A stretch of 13,257 nucleotides of DNA from Fusobacterium sp. (GCA_019410665.1 DXSD01000054.1:1-13257), one strand, 5' to 3'; positions 1 through 7,716 are shown, counted from the stretch's first letter. The notes: a model not told the origin generated them from the letters alone. Translations and numbers: made by a program.

Positions 1-66
1 TTTAAAAATTTATGTAAAAAGGCAACAGAAAATATATATGAGAGATTTGGAAAAACATTTATATGA
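1..66 (+). CDS. C-terminal tail of a gene cut by the window edge
   Basis: Frame 1 is open from the first base to a TGA at 64-66 and gives 21 residues rich in Lys, Glu and Phe. After this TGA the same frame stays open for another 29 codons to a TAG at 154-156, again with coding-like composition (it contains LERIREKFIYKND). The whole 1-156 may therefore be the end of one gene in which a TGG or similar codon became TGA. An open stretch of this length is not rare by chance in such AT-rich DNA, so the case is modest. I do not recognise a family. Confidence 0.35.
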   Translation, partial: FKNLCKKATENIYERFGKTFI

Positions 67-183
67 AAATTCCAAAAACTAGAGAGAATAAGAGAAAAAT
101 TTATATATAAAAACGACATAATTTATGATGAATGCATTTATAAAAAATTAGAATAGAGTTTTAATATATAAAGTGAGGTTAAA

Positions 184-606
184 ATGAGTGAGAAAATTTA
201 TATAGAAAGAGAAAATAAAATTAAATTATGGTTTAAAATGTGGTTACAAAAAGAAAATAAGGGTATAGAAGAAATATTTTCAGAAACAGCAATTTATATA
301 GAAAGTTGGGGACCTCAATATAATAATTTATCAGAAATTACTTATTGGTTTAATGAGTGGAATCAAAGAGGAATAGTAAAAAAATGGGATATATTAGAAT
401 TTACGCACAATAAAAATAAAACTTTTGTTGAGTGGAAATTTTTTTGTGAAATGAATAATGGAGAAATACAAAAGTTTGATGGAGTTTCAATTATAAAATG
501 GAATGAATTTAATAAAATTATCTATTTAAAAGAATTTGGTTGTAATGATGATACTTATAATCCTTATAAAGAAGAGAGAGAAATAAAAAAATATAATTGG
601 TTTTAG
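184..606 (+). CDS. NTF2/SnoaL-like small protein, 140 aa
   Basis: This is a small cytosolic protein that resembles the nuclear-transport-factor-2/SnoaL-like fold. The N-terminal helix (about residues 8-35) is followed by AIYIESWGPQY, a conserved-looking Trp-Gly turn. Then come the amphipathic helix ITYWFNEWNQRG and a run of curved beta strands, including TFVEWKFFCEM, FDGVSIIKW and IIYLKEFGC. Length is normal for a single-domain member. The start ATG has GTGAGG seven bases upstream. It is the first complete gene of the run ending with the TPR gene, and lies 14 bases before kptA. Members of this fold include enzymes, ligand carriers and structural proteins, so the substrate cannot be read from the sequence. 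No signal peptide or membrane segment is seen. The fold call is from pattern recognition only, and the link to RNA repair is by position alone. Confidence 0.6.
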   Translation: MSEKIYIERENKIKLWFKMWLQKENKGIEEIFSETAIYIESWGPQYNNLSEITYWFNEWNQRGIVKKWDILEFTHNKNKTFVEWKFFCEMNNGEIQKFDGVSIIKWNEFNKIIYLKEFGCNDDTYNPYKEEREIKKYNWF

Positions 607-620
607 ATATAGGAGTTAAA

Positions 621-1176
621 ATGAGAAAATTAGATGATATAAAACTTGGAAAATTTTTAAGTCTGATTCTTAGACATAAACCAGAAACAGTAGGAATAAC
701 TTTAGATAAAAATGGTTGGGTAGATGTAAATGAGTTAATAGAAAAAATAAAACTTTCAGGTAGATATATTGATATGGAAATACTAGAAAGAATAGTTAGA
801 GAAAATAATAAGAAGAGATACTCCTTTAATGAAAATAAAAAGAAAATAAGAGCTAGTCAAGGGCACTCTATTGAAGTGGATAAATTTAAAAGAGATGACA
901 CCTCCAACTATTCTATATCATGGAACAGCAACTAGATTTTTAGAAAGTATTAGAGAAAAAGGAATAATTAAAGGAAAAAGACAATATGTTCATCTGTCTA
1001 AAGATATAGAAACTGCCAGAAATGTTGGGAAAAGACATGGAGAAGTAGTTATTTTGCCAATAGATATAGAGGGTTTAAAGAAAATAGGACATAAATTTTA
1101 TCTATCAGAGAATAAGGTTTGGTTAAGTGATGATATTCCTAGTGAATATATTTTATGGGATAAAATTATTTATTAA
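621..1176 (+). pseudogene. kptA: RNA 2'-phosphotransferase KptA/Tpt1, frameshifted
   Basis: KptA/Tpt1 removes an internal RNA 2'-phosphate in two NAD+-dependent steps. The first half (frame of 621) carries the LSLILRHKPE motif with the catalytic Arg18-His19 pair, KKRYSF with Arg66, and IRASQGHS. It ends wrongly at a TAG at 933-935. The second half resumes one base on, near 883, with TPPTILYHGTATRF, YVHLS, GKRHGEVVIL with a basic catalytic candidate, and NKVWLSDDIPSEY, ending at 1176. The halves together cover the full family length of about 180 residues. The join lies near 879-888, where GATAAATTTAAA could come from a two-base loss in GATTTAAATTTAAA or a one-base gain. The start is ATG 621 with AGGAG at 611-615; an in-frame TTG at 597 lies inside the upstream gene. 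Both halves keep conserved motifs, so the break is recent, a sequencing error, or bypassed. I favour a recent pseudogene. Confidence 0.88.
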
Positions 1177-1188
1177 GAGGTAAAAATT

Positions 1189-2094
1189 ATGAAAAATATA
1201 TATCGCTATCAAAGGATTGAGGGAAGATATATCCCAGGTATTATTAAAAATGGAAATTATTTTTTTACAAGAGTAGCTCTTTATGAAGATGGTGTAATTA
1301 ATTGTTGGGAAAAAGTAGAATTTCAAGATATTAAAGAAGTTATTGAGAAAGATTGGTTATGTTGTGAAATTCCAAATGGAAAAAATATTTCTATTTTTGA
1401 AGTTGGAGATTATATTATAAAATCAGCTAAGTGGGAGTATAATAAAGATACATATTATAAATCTATTATAGAAAATATAAAAGAGTTAAATCCTTATATA
1501 GAAGAAATTAACAAAATAGTTAAAAAAATTCCAAAGGAAGATTATAAAAAAGAGATGATGGTTACTTCTACTCCATTTAAAATGGAGCATAAATTTAAAT
1601 TATATAGTTGGTTTGATGGAGATGACAGTTTTATTTTTTATAATTTTGAAGGAAAATTATATTTAACTATCTTAACAGCTTATGAGGATAAAACTTTTAA
1701 AATTGGAATGTTAGAGGGAAAATATTTTTCTTTAGAAGAGATAAAAGAGATGTTTGATAAAAATATTCTTACAACAGAGGTAAAGGATAGATTTTTTATA
1801 AAAGATTTTGCAGAGATAGAAATAGAAAGTATTAATTATTTTGTAGAAAAAAGCCAAAAATTTAAAGAAATAGAAGATATGATGAAAAAAGTTTGTGGAG
1901 AAGAAACAACTCTTGAATTATGTAGAGAAGCATATTTTGAGTATTTGGCTACCCCTTGTGACTATACAAAAGAGAAGTTAAGAAAAGCTTATGAAGCTGT
2001 TCCTGAACATGAAAGAATGTATTTAGGAGATATGGATTCTAAAGATTGGGACTATCGTAGAATTTTATATTCTGATAAAAAAAGAGAGGTATAA
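1189..2094 (+). CDS. Uncharacterised 301-aa protein between kptA and rtcB
   Basis: I do not recognise a named family with confidence. The protein seems to have three parts. Residues 23-80 and 157-214 look like two copies of one alpha/beta unit: both have a YED turn (residues 32-34 and 165-167), an F..(I/E)IKE helix (DIKEVIEKD and EIKEMFDKN), and a final strand pair (ISIFEVGDYIIKS and FFIKDFAEIEIES). Residues 237-295 form a helical tail with CREAYFEYLATPCDYTKEKLRKAYEAVPEHERMYLG. No signal peptide, transmembrane segment or obvious nuclease motif is seen. The gene follows kptA by 12 bases (the AAGAGG ribosome site overlaps the kptA stop) and precedes rtcB by 16 bases, so all three are likely one transcript. 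By position it could be an accessory or sensor for RNA repair; that is inference only. Confidence 0.85.
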   Translation: MKNIYRYQRIEGRYIPGIIKNGNYFFTRVALYEDGVINCWEKVEFQDIKEVIEKDWLCCEIPNGKNISIFEVGDYIIKSAKWEYNKDTYYKSIIENIKELNPYIEEINKIVKKIPKEDYKKEMMVTSTPFKMEHKFKLYSWFDGDDSFIFYNFEGKLYLTILTAYEDKTFKIGMLEGKYFSLEEIKEMFDKNILTTEVKDRFFIKDFAEIEIESINYFVEKSQKFKEIEDMMKKVCGEETTLELCREAYFEYLATPCDYTKEKLRKAYEAVPEHERMYLGDMDSKDWDYRRILYSDKKREV

Positions 2095-2110
2095 AAAGAA
2101 AGGAATAATT

Positions 2111-3292
2111 ATGTATAAAATAATGTCAAATAATTTGACTGATTATGAAGCTATAAATCAGATAGAAGAGATTAATAAAATATTTAATGATAATAACATA
2201 GTAATTATGCCAGACTATCATGCTGGAAAAGGTTGTGTAGTAGGAACTACTATGCTGATAACTGATAAAGTTTGTCCTAATCATGTAGGTGTAGATATTG
2301 GTTGTGGAATTGCTGGTTATAAAATAGATAAGAGATATTTTAAATTTGATGTAGAGAAATTAAAAGAGTTAGATGATATAATAAGAAAAAATATTCCAAG
2401 TGGTTTATCAATAAACAAAAGAAAATCAAAGTTTATACCTAAAGGTTACGAGATAAAATTAAGAGCTAAAGTAGATAGACAAGCTATGGATAGAGCTTAT
2501 TTAAGTTTAGGAACTCTTGGTGGAGGAAATCATTTTATAGAAGTAGGAGAAAATGAAGAGTGTTATATTTTATTTGTTCACTCTGGAAGTAGAAATTTAG
2601 GAGTTCAAGTAGCAAATTATCATCAAAATATAGCAATAGATACTTGTAACAAAGAGAGAGTAGAATATATTTATAATATAACTAAAAATGTAGCTCCAGA
2701 AGAGAGAGAAAAGATGATAGAGGAATATAAGAAAGAAAATCCTCATATTCCGAATCCAAGCTGTTATTTAGAAGGAGTTTATTTAGAAGATTATCTCTTT
2801 GATATGAGAGTAATGGAAGAGTTTGCATGTTTAAATAGAGAGATAATGATAAAAACTATTTTAGAAAAATTAGATATTCCTTTTGTTAAAGGAAATTATA
2901 TAGAGAGTACTCATAACTATATAGAGGAGTATAAAGGGCTTCATATTTTGAGAAAAGGTGCTACATCAGCTAAAAAAGATGAAAGAGTTATAATTCCTTT
3001 AAATATGAGAGATGGAATTATCATAGGAATAGGAAAGGGTAATCCAGAGTGGAATTATTCAGCTCCACATGGTGCTGGAAGGATTCTTAGTAGAAAAAAG
3101 GCTAAAGAAAATCTGTCTTTAGATGAGTTTAAAGAAACTATGGAAGGAATATTTACTACTTGTGTATCTAATAGTACTTTAGATGAATCTCCTATGGCTT
3201 ACAAACCTATGGAAGAGATTTTAGAGGTTATTGGAGATACTATTGAAATAGAAGAGATAGTAAAACCAATTTATAATTTTAAAGCTAATTAA
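2111..3292 (+). CDS. rtcB: RNA-splicing ligase RtcB
   Basis: RtcB is a GTP- and Mn(II)-dependent ligase that joins an RNA 3'-phosphate or 2',3'-cyclic phosphate to a 5'-OH, in tRNA splicing or RNA repair. The 393 residues cover the full catalytic domain. Metal ligands are visible as Asp62 and Cys65 in VGVDIGCG, His141 in GGGNHFIE, His157 in FVHSGSRNLG and His268 in STHNYIE. The guanylated His is His320 in SAPHGAGR. These match Asp75, Cys78, His168, His185, His281 and His337 of the E. coli enzyme. The early MPDYHAGKGCVVG motif and the late PMAYKPMEE motif are also present. Length is slightly below the E. coli 408. No archease gene and no RtcR-type activator is in the window. The gene sits in the run with kptA upstream and the TPR gene 22 bases downstream. 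Its true substrate RNA is unknown. Confidence 0.97.
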   Translation: MYKIMSNNLTDYEAINQIEEINKIFNDNNIVIMPDYHAGKGCVVGTTMLITDKVCPNHVGVDIGCGIAGYKIDKRYFKFDVEKLKELDDIIRKNIPSGLSINKRKSKFIPKGYEIKLRAKVDRQAMDRAYLSLGTLGGGNHFIEVGENEECYILFVHSGSRNLGVQVANYHQNIAIDTCNKERVEYIYNITKNVAPEEREKMIEEYKKENPHIPNPSCYLEGVYLEDYLFDMRVMEEFACLNREIMIKTILEKLDIPFVKGNYIESTHNYIEEYKGLHILRKGATSAKKDERVIIPLNMRDGIIIGIGKGNPEWNYSAPHGAGRILSRKKAKENLSLDEFKETMEGIFTTCVSNSTLDESPMAYKPMEEILEVIGDTIEIEEIVKPIYNFKAN

Positions 3293-3314
3293 TATAATTG
3301 AAGGAGGGATACTT

Positions 3315-5957
3315 ATGTCAATAGTAACTAAAGAATGGACTAAAAAATTTACAGCGGCAGAATATCTTGATGAAATAATAGAAGGATTAGAGGAATTACA
3401 AAAAGAAAATAACTATACTGATGAAGAGATGGATAATGATTTAGATGTAGCTCTTTGGAGAGCCTATGTGTATAATAATATGGATTCTTATGAATATTAT
3501 GAGCTATCAGAAAAAACTCTTGCTAAGGTAAAAGATAAGGGAGTAAAGAGCGGAGTTTGGTGTTATAGATACTCTTGTGCTTTAGTTTACCTTAGAAAAT
3601 TTGAAGAAGCTCTAGAGTATAGTAGATTGGGAACAGAAGTTGAGCCAGATTATCCTTGGGGTTGGTTACAACTAGGAAGACTTTGTTATAAGTTTAATTT
3701 ATTAGACGAAGCTTTTAATGCTATTGAAGAGGGACTAAAGCTAGTACCTAATGATTATGAATTTTTAACATTGAAAGATGATATAGAAAATGATAGAGGA
3801 TATGCCTATGCTAACTCTCACTATATAAATGAGGAGGATGATAAAAGTTCGGAGAAAAGACTTATAGATATTGATGATGATAAGTTATATAATGAGTTTT
3901 TAAATAAGAGTGATTTAGAGAAAAAATTAGACATTTTACATAAGGAGAATAAAAATCAAGAGATTATAGATATAATTAACTCTTTGCCTAAAGAAGAACT
4001 AACTTATAATATACTTGGAAAACTTGCTAGAGCATATAATAACAATGATGAGTATGATAAGGGAATGGAGATTTTACTCTCTATAAAAGATGAGGGAGAG
4101 AAAGACTCACTATGGAATTTCCGTATTGGATACTCTTGCTATTATTCTGGAAGATTAGAAGAAGCTCAAAAATATTTTGAAAGAAGTTTGGAAATAAATC
4201 CAGAAGAGCCAGATGCAGATGTACTTTTAAGATTTACTTATTCAGATTTAGGAACTAAAAAGATAGATGAGGGAAAACCAGAGGAAGCTTTAGAGTATTA
4301 TAAAAAATCAAGAGAGTTAGCAAGAGATACAGATGGAATTATCTTTTCAGAATCAGATTTAGCTTGGGTATATGACCATCTTGGTGAGTATGAAAAAGCC
4401 TATGAATATTTAAAAAATATAATTTCATTGGGAAGAGATGATATCTGGTTACATTCAGAAGTAGGGTTCTGTTTAGGTGGATTTGGAAAATATGAAGAAG
4501 CAGCAGAGGAATTTAAAAAAGCTATTGAAATGGGAAGAGATGACTCTTGGATTTTTGCTAGACTTGGACAGGCATATAGAGAGTTAGAAAAATATGATGA
4601 GGCATTGGAAATATATTTTAAAGGATTGGAAATAGATGAAAATGATATTTGGTTAAATTCAGAGGTAGCTTGGATTTATGATACAATAAAAGATGATTGT
4701 AATACAGGATTGAAATATCTAGAGAAGGTAAAAGACTTAGGAAGAGATGATATCTGGATAAATTCTGAATTTGGTTGGGTATATAATCATTTAGAGAGAT
4801 ATGAAGAGGGACTACTTTATTTAGAAAAAGCTAAAGAGTTGGGAAGAGATGATATTTGGATAAACTTTGAGATAGGATACTCTTTTGTGAGACTAAATAG
4901 AGGAGAAGAGGCACTAAATCACTATAAAAAAGCTAAGGAGTTAGGAAGGGATGATATTGGTTTAAATAGTGAAATGGGTTATTGTTTAGATAGCTTAGGA
5001 AGATGGGAGGAAGCACTACCATATTTAGAAAAGGCAAGAGAGCTAGGAAGAGATGACAGATGGATAAACTCTGAAATAGGTTTTTGCTTAAATAGATTGG
5101 ATAAATTTGAAGAGGGATTACTATATTTTGAAAAAGCTAAGGAGCAAGGAAAAGATGATATTTGGCTATATTCAGAGATAGGATATTGTCTAAAAAGATT
5201 AGCTAGATGGGAAGAAGCACTTTCCTATTATTTAAAAGCTCAAGAACTAGGAAGAGATGATGAGTGGCTAAATGTAGAAATTGGAGAGTGTTTAGGAGAA
5301 TCAGGAAGAGTAGAAGAAGGAATTGCTAGACTTCAAAAAACTTTAACTTTAAGAGATTGTGATGAAATTTTAATAAATTCTCAAATAGGATATTTATATG
5401 GAAAATTAAATAATTCAAAAGAAGCACTGAAATATTTATATAAAGCTGAAGAGTTAGGTAGGAAAGATGTATGGCTATATTCTGAAATAGGTTGGAACTT
5501 AGCTGATAACAGTGAAACTTATGAGAAAGCACTTGATTATTTTAATAGAGCAGTAGAATTAGGAAGAGATGATATTTGGATAGCTGGACAAATAGGATTT
5601 GTTCAAAGTAAGATTGGAAATTATAAAGAGGCTATTTCTTATTTTGAAAAAGCTTATTTTGTAACTCCAGAGGATAATTGGATATCTTATCAATTGGGAG
5701 TGGTATATAGAAAGGCTGGAGAAATATTAAAGGCTATTGATATTTTAGAAAAATCAGTAGAAAATACACAGTTTAGAGGTTGGGTAGAATTAGAATTAGC
5801 TATGTGCCATGCTCTTATAGAGGAAAAAGAAAAAGCACAGGAGTATTTAGATAAGGCAGAGCTATATATAGGTGGAGAAAGAGAAAATTATCCAGATGTA
5901 AAAAAAGATTTTGAGATGGTAGAGCAACTTCTTAAAGCTACTAGTTATCTATCATAA
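3315..5957 (+). CDS. Large tetratricopeptide-repeat protein, 880 aa
   Basis: This is a soluble all-helical scaffold built of TPR units, which usually bind partner proteins. The N-terminal part (to about residue 165) has irregular TPR-like helices, for example FEEALEYSRLGTEVEPDYPWGWLQLGRL. A charged linker (about 168-190) follows, and then more TPRs. From residue 373 a very regular array of 13 units of 34-35 residues begins, each starting G-R-D-D-x-W and containing IG(Y/F), EEAL and a KA pair. Gly8, Leu11, Ala/Gly20, Phe/Tyr24 and Ala27 of the TPR consensus fit, but the usual Pro32 is replaced by Arg in GRDD. No signal peptide or enzymatic domain is seen. The start has an excellent AAGGAGGG site at 3301-3308. 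It follows rtcB by 22 bases and is the last gene before a strong terminator, so it probably belongs to the rtcB transcript. The binding partner is unknown. Confidence 0.95.
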   Translation: MSIVTKEWTKKFTAAEYLDEIIEGLEELQKENNYTDEEMDNDLDVALWRAYVYNNMDSYEYYELSEKTLAKVKDKGVKSGVWCYRYSCALVYLRKFEEALEYSRLGTEVEPDYPWGWLQLGRLCYKFNLLDEAFNAIEEGLKLVPNDYEFLTLKDDIENDRGYAYANSHYINEEDDKSSEKRLIDIDDDKLYNEFLNKSDLEKKLDILHKENKNQEIIDIINSLPKEELTYNILGKLARAYNNNDEYDKGMEILLSIKDEGEKDSLWNFRIGYSCYYSGRLEEAQKYFERSLEINPEEPDADVLLRFTYSDLGTKKIDEGKPEEALEYYKKSRELARDTDGIIFSESDLAWVYDHLGEYEKAYEYLKNIISLGRDDIWLHSEVGFCLGGFGKYEEAAEEFKKAIEMGRDDSWIFARLGQAYRELEKYDEALEIYFKGLEIDENDIWLNSEVAWIYDTIKDDCNTGLKYLEKVKDLGRDDIWINSEFGWVYNHLERYEEGLLYLEKAKELGRDDIWINFEIGYSFVRLNRGEEALNHYKKAKELGRDDIGLNSEMGYCLDSLGRWEEALPYLEKARELGRDDRWINSEIGFCLNRLDKFEEGLLYFEKAKEQGKDDIWLYSEIGYCLKRLARWEEALSYYLKAQELGRDDEWLNVEIGECLGESGRVEEGIARLQKTLTLRDCDEILINSQIGYLYGKLNNSKEALKYLYKAEELGRKDVWLYSEIGWNLADNSETYEKALDYFNRAVELGRDDIWIAGQIGFVQSKIGNYKEAISYFEKAYFVTPEDNWISYQLGVVYRKAGEILKAIDILEKSVENTQFRGWVELELAMCHALIEEKEKAQEYLDKAELYIGGERENYPDVKKDFEMVEQLLKATSYLS
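4431..5765 (+). repeat. 13 tandem ~102-bp units encoding GRDD-type TPRs
   Basis: Unit starts fall at 4431, 4533, 4635, 4740, 4842, 4944, 5046, 5148, 5250, 5352, 5457, 5562 and 5664. Spacing is 102 bases, with three units of 105 that carry one extra codon. The DNA core GGAAGAGATGATAT(C/T)TGG recurs with few changes in several units. The array is in frame inside the TPR gene and is not a CRISPR. Confidence 0.9.
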
Positions 5958-5967
5958 GATACAACAG

Positions 5968-5997
5968 AAAAACTCTAGCTTTAGTTAGAGTTTTTTT
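5968..5997 (+). terminator. Intrinsic terminator of the kptA-rtcB-TPR run
   Basis: AAAAACTCTAGC pairs with GTTAGAGTTTTT (one G-U pair) around a TTTA loop, followed by an unbroken T run to 5997. It lies 10 bases after the TPR stop, which places the end of the first transcript here. Confidence 0.85.
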
Positions 5998-5998
5998 G

Positions 5999-6004
5999 TA
6001 TAAT
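5999..6004 (+). promoter_or_regulatory. Possible -10 element before the DUF2004-like gene
   Basis: A perfect TATAAT lies just after the terminator T run and would start RNA near 6011, ahead of the AAAGGAG site at 6020-6025. No good -35 is seen at the right spacing (TAGCTT at 5976-5981 is poor). The new transcript needs a promoter in this short gap or readthrough, so this is the best candidate. Confidence 0.3.
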
Positions 6005-6032
6005 TAATATTATATTATGAAAGGAGTAAAAG

Positions 6033-6509
6033 ATGAAGATAAGATTCTTTGGAGAGATTGATATCAATAAAGATTATTATGAAACTACTATTCATTTAAA
6101 GGATAGAGATATCCAATTAGATTTGAATTTAGAAGAGGTAATAGGAAAAAAAGATTGGATATTAGAGTATGATGAATATATTTCAAAATTATCTACCTAT
6201 AAGGAAAAGATAGAAGAGAGATTAAATGAAGATTTTGATGACTGGGGTCTTACTAAAGAGTGGATAGATTGGCATATAGAGGAGTTTGATAAAAAAGATA
6301 TAGAAAAACTTACAGAGGGAGTAGATAAAAATCTTCCAATAGATGAAAAGCTTTTTAGTGTAATAAACTTAGAAAGAGTAGGAATATATCCAGGGTATGA
6401 AGATTATGCTATATGGGATTTTATGTTAGATAATGAATTTAGTGATCAAATTCTTGTAGTTGTTACTGACAATAAGGGAGAGATTGTAGATATTACTTGG
6501 GAAAGTTAA
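6033..6509 (+). CDS. DUF2004-like protein, 158 aa
   Basis: This small acidic cytosolic protein resembles the DUF2004 family. It opens with IRFFGEIDINKDYYETTIHLKDRDIQLDLNLEE, the FG...YETTI...LDL pattern I associate with that family. It closes with LERVGIYPGYEDYAIWDFML, then a strand ILVVVTDNKGEIVDITWES. The middle is a charged helical segment rich in Lys, Glu and Trp. No catalytic motif, signal peptide or membrane segment is seen, and the molecular role of the family is not known to me. AAAGGAG precedes the ATG. The gene begins just after the TPR terminator, and its stop lies nine bases before the next start, so it heads a three-gene transcript. The family name rests on memory of the motif and should be treated as likely, not proven. 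Confidence 0.75.
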   Translation: MKIRFFGEIDINKDYYETTIHLKDRDIQLDLNLEEVIGKKDWILEYDEYISKLSTYKEKIEERLNEDFDDWGLTKEWIDWHIEEFDKKDIEKLTEGVDKNLPIDEKLFSVINLERVGIYPGYEDYAIWDFMLDNEFSDQILVVVTDNKGEIVDITWES

Positions 6510-6518
6510 GGAGGAGCT

Positions 6519-7268
6519 ATGGAAAAAAATAGTGTAATAAATGGATTTATACTTTTTAAAGACACAGTTTGTAATTTTGATGAGATTAAGAAAAATTTAA
6601 AATCTGATTGGAATATTGAGATGAATGGAGAGATAAAAGAGGAAGCAACTGTTTTTAATGTGGGAAATACTATGGTAGCTCTATCTTTTATACCAGCTCC
6701 TGTACCAAATGGAGAGGCAGAAGCTAATGCTAAAAATAATATTTTCTGGGAAGATGGAGTTAAGAAAACTTCTGAGCACAAAGCACAGATGATAGTAGCT
6801 GTAACTGGTGGAAAAGATCCAGTAAAAAGTTCTAAACTTTTTGTAAAAGTAGCTTCGAGTATTTTGAAGTTAGAAAATACAATAGGAATTTATAAGTATC
6901 CAACTGTAATTCCAAGTGATATGTATATTGAAGTTGCTGAAGAGTTAAAAGAGGATTCTTTCCCAGTACTAGATGTTGTATACATCGGATTATATAGAAG
7001 TGATAATGGAATCTGTGGATATACAGAGGGGTTAAAATATTTTGGCAAGAAAGAGATAGAGATAATAGATACTGATGTAGAAGTGTATGAGTTGTATGAG
7101 TTCTTAATAGATATAGCTAACTATGTAATAACTTGTGATGTAAAATTAAATGATGGAGAAACAATAGGATTTTCGGCTGAACAAAAACTTCCTATAACTG
7201 TTACTAAGGGAGTTGTATTTGAAGAAGATACTATTAAGATAGAGTTTAACAACAACAATAAAAATTAA
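6519..7268 (+). CDS. DUF4261-like protein, 249 aa
   Basis: The C-terminal half (about residues 155-235) matches my recollection of the DUF4261 domain: VVYIGLYRSDNGICGYTEGLKYFGKKEIEI followed by a helix VEVYELYEFLIDIANYVI. The N-terminal half has a conserved-looking GNTMVALSFIPAPVPNGEAE segment and a HKAQMIVAVTGG strand, and probably belongs to the same fold. No signal peptide or transmembrane helix is seen. The function is unknown. Proteins of this type often sit beside other small DUF proteins, as here. AGGAG lies five bases before the ATG, and the gene is nine bases after the DUF2004-like gene and 16 bases before the DUF4375-like gene, so co-transcription is very likely. Confidence 0.8.
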   Translation: MEKNSVINGFILFKDTVCNFDEIKKNLKSDWNIEMNGEIKEEATVFNVGNTMVALSFIPAPVPNGEAEANAKNNIFWEDGVKKTSEHKAQMIVAVTGGKDPVKSSKLFVKVASSILKLENTIGIYKYPTVIPSDMYIEVAEELKEDSFPVLDVVYIGLYRSDNGICGYTEGLKYFGKKEIEIIDTDVEVYELYEFLIDIANYVITCDVKLNDGETIGFSAEQKLPITVTKGVVFEEDTIKIEFNNNNKN

Positions 7269-7284
7269 AAATAAGGAGAGAGTA

Positions 7285-7716
7285 ATGGTAGATATAAATG
7301 AGGATTTATGGTGGGATACTTTTGAGGAGTATTCTATAAAATTTGGAGAGATAAGACCAGATTATAAAAAATTAAAACCAGAGGAAGCAGAGATAGGAGC
7401 ACTGTTTAATATGGAATTGGATATGCACAATGGAGGTTTTTTACAATTTTTCTGTAACTGGGGATATGAAGCATATATCTATGCACTAAGAGGATTAGAG
7501 AGTATAGGAGCAATAGAAACTAAAAAACTTCTTGAAAAACAATATGGAATAATAGCAAGATTGAAAGATGATAAAAGAGTAGATGAGTTATGGGCTATTC
7601 CAGAGTTTTTAAAAGAGAGTGAGCTAGATAAGTTGGATAAATTAGATGAAGAGTATTGGGAAGATAAAGAAAAGATTATGGATAAGATGTATACCCACTA
7701 TATTGAGAAAAAATAA
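7285..7716 (+). CDS. DUF4375/DMP19-like acidic protein, 143 aa
   Basis: This helical, strongly acidic protein (34 Asp/Glu against 21 Lys/Arg by my count) carries the signature MDMHNGGFLQFFCNWG-like segment, here LDMHNGGFLQFFCNWGYEA at about residues 46-64. That NGGF...QFF pattern is typical of DUF4375, the family that includes the Neisseria DNA-mimic protein DMP19. A helix pair and a very acidic C-terminal stretch (DKLDKLDEEYWEDKEK) follow. Whether this one mimics DNA cannot be told from sequence. GGAGAG precedes the ATG by about five bases. It is the third gene after the TPR terminator, and no terminator is visible between it and the NfeD gene 45 bases on. Confidence 0.8.
   Translation: MVDINEDLWWDTFEEYSIKFGEIRPDYKKLKPEEAEIGALFNMELDMHNGGFLQFFCNWGYEAYIYALRGLESIGAIETKKLLEKQYGIIARLKDDKRVDELWAIPEFLKESELDKLDKLDEEYWEDKEKIMDKMYTHYIEKK

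Noticed and set aside
882..888. AAATTTA slippery heptamer at the kptA frame switch
   Set aside because: It would allow slipping from the second frame back into the first, the wrong direction. The gene needs a net +1 shift, and no +1 signal is seen.
597..935. TTG start at 597 for the first kptA half
   Set aside because: It lies inside the upstream gene without a ribosome site. ATG 621 has AGGAG at 611-615 and starts at the family N-terminus.
3270..3298. TTTATA-N17-TATAAT promoter-like pair before the TPR gene
   Set aside because: Its start point would fall inside the ribosome binding site (3301-3308), so it could not serve the TPR gene well. It overlaps the rtcB stop in AT-rich DNA and is probably chance.
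5326..5532. Minus-strand reading frame inside the TPR gene
   Set aside because: It is opposite a strongly coding frame, with Leu/Ile/His-rich composition typical of antisense shadow. The same holds for minus frames at 6506-6781, 11186-11395 and 12310-12636 and the plus frame at 10117-10299.
4431..5765. Regular 102-bp repeats as a CRISPR or satellite array
   Set aside because: The repeats have no constant short repeat with unique spacers, keep the reading frame, and encode TPRs.
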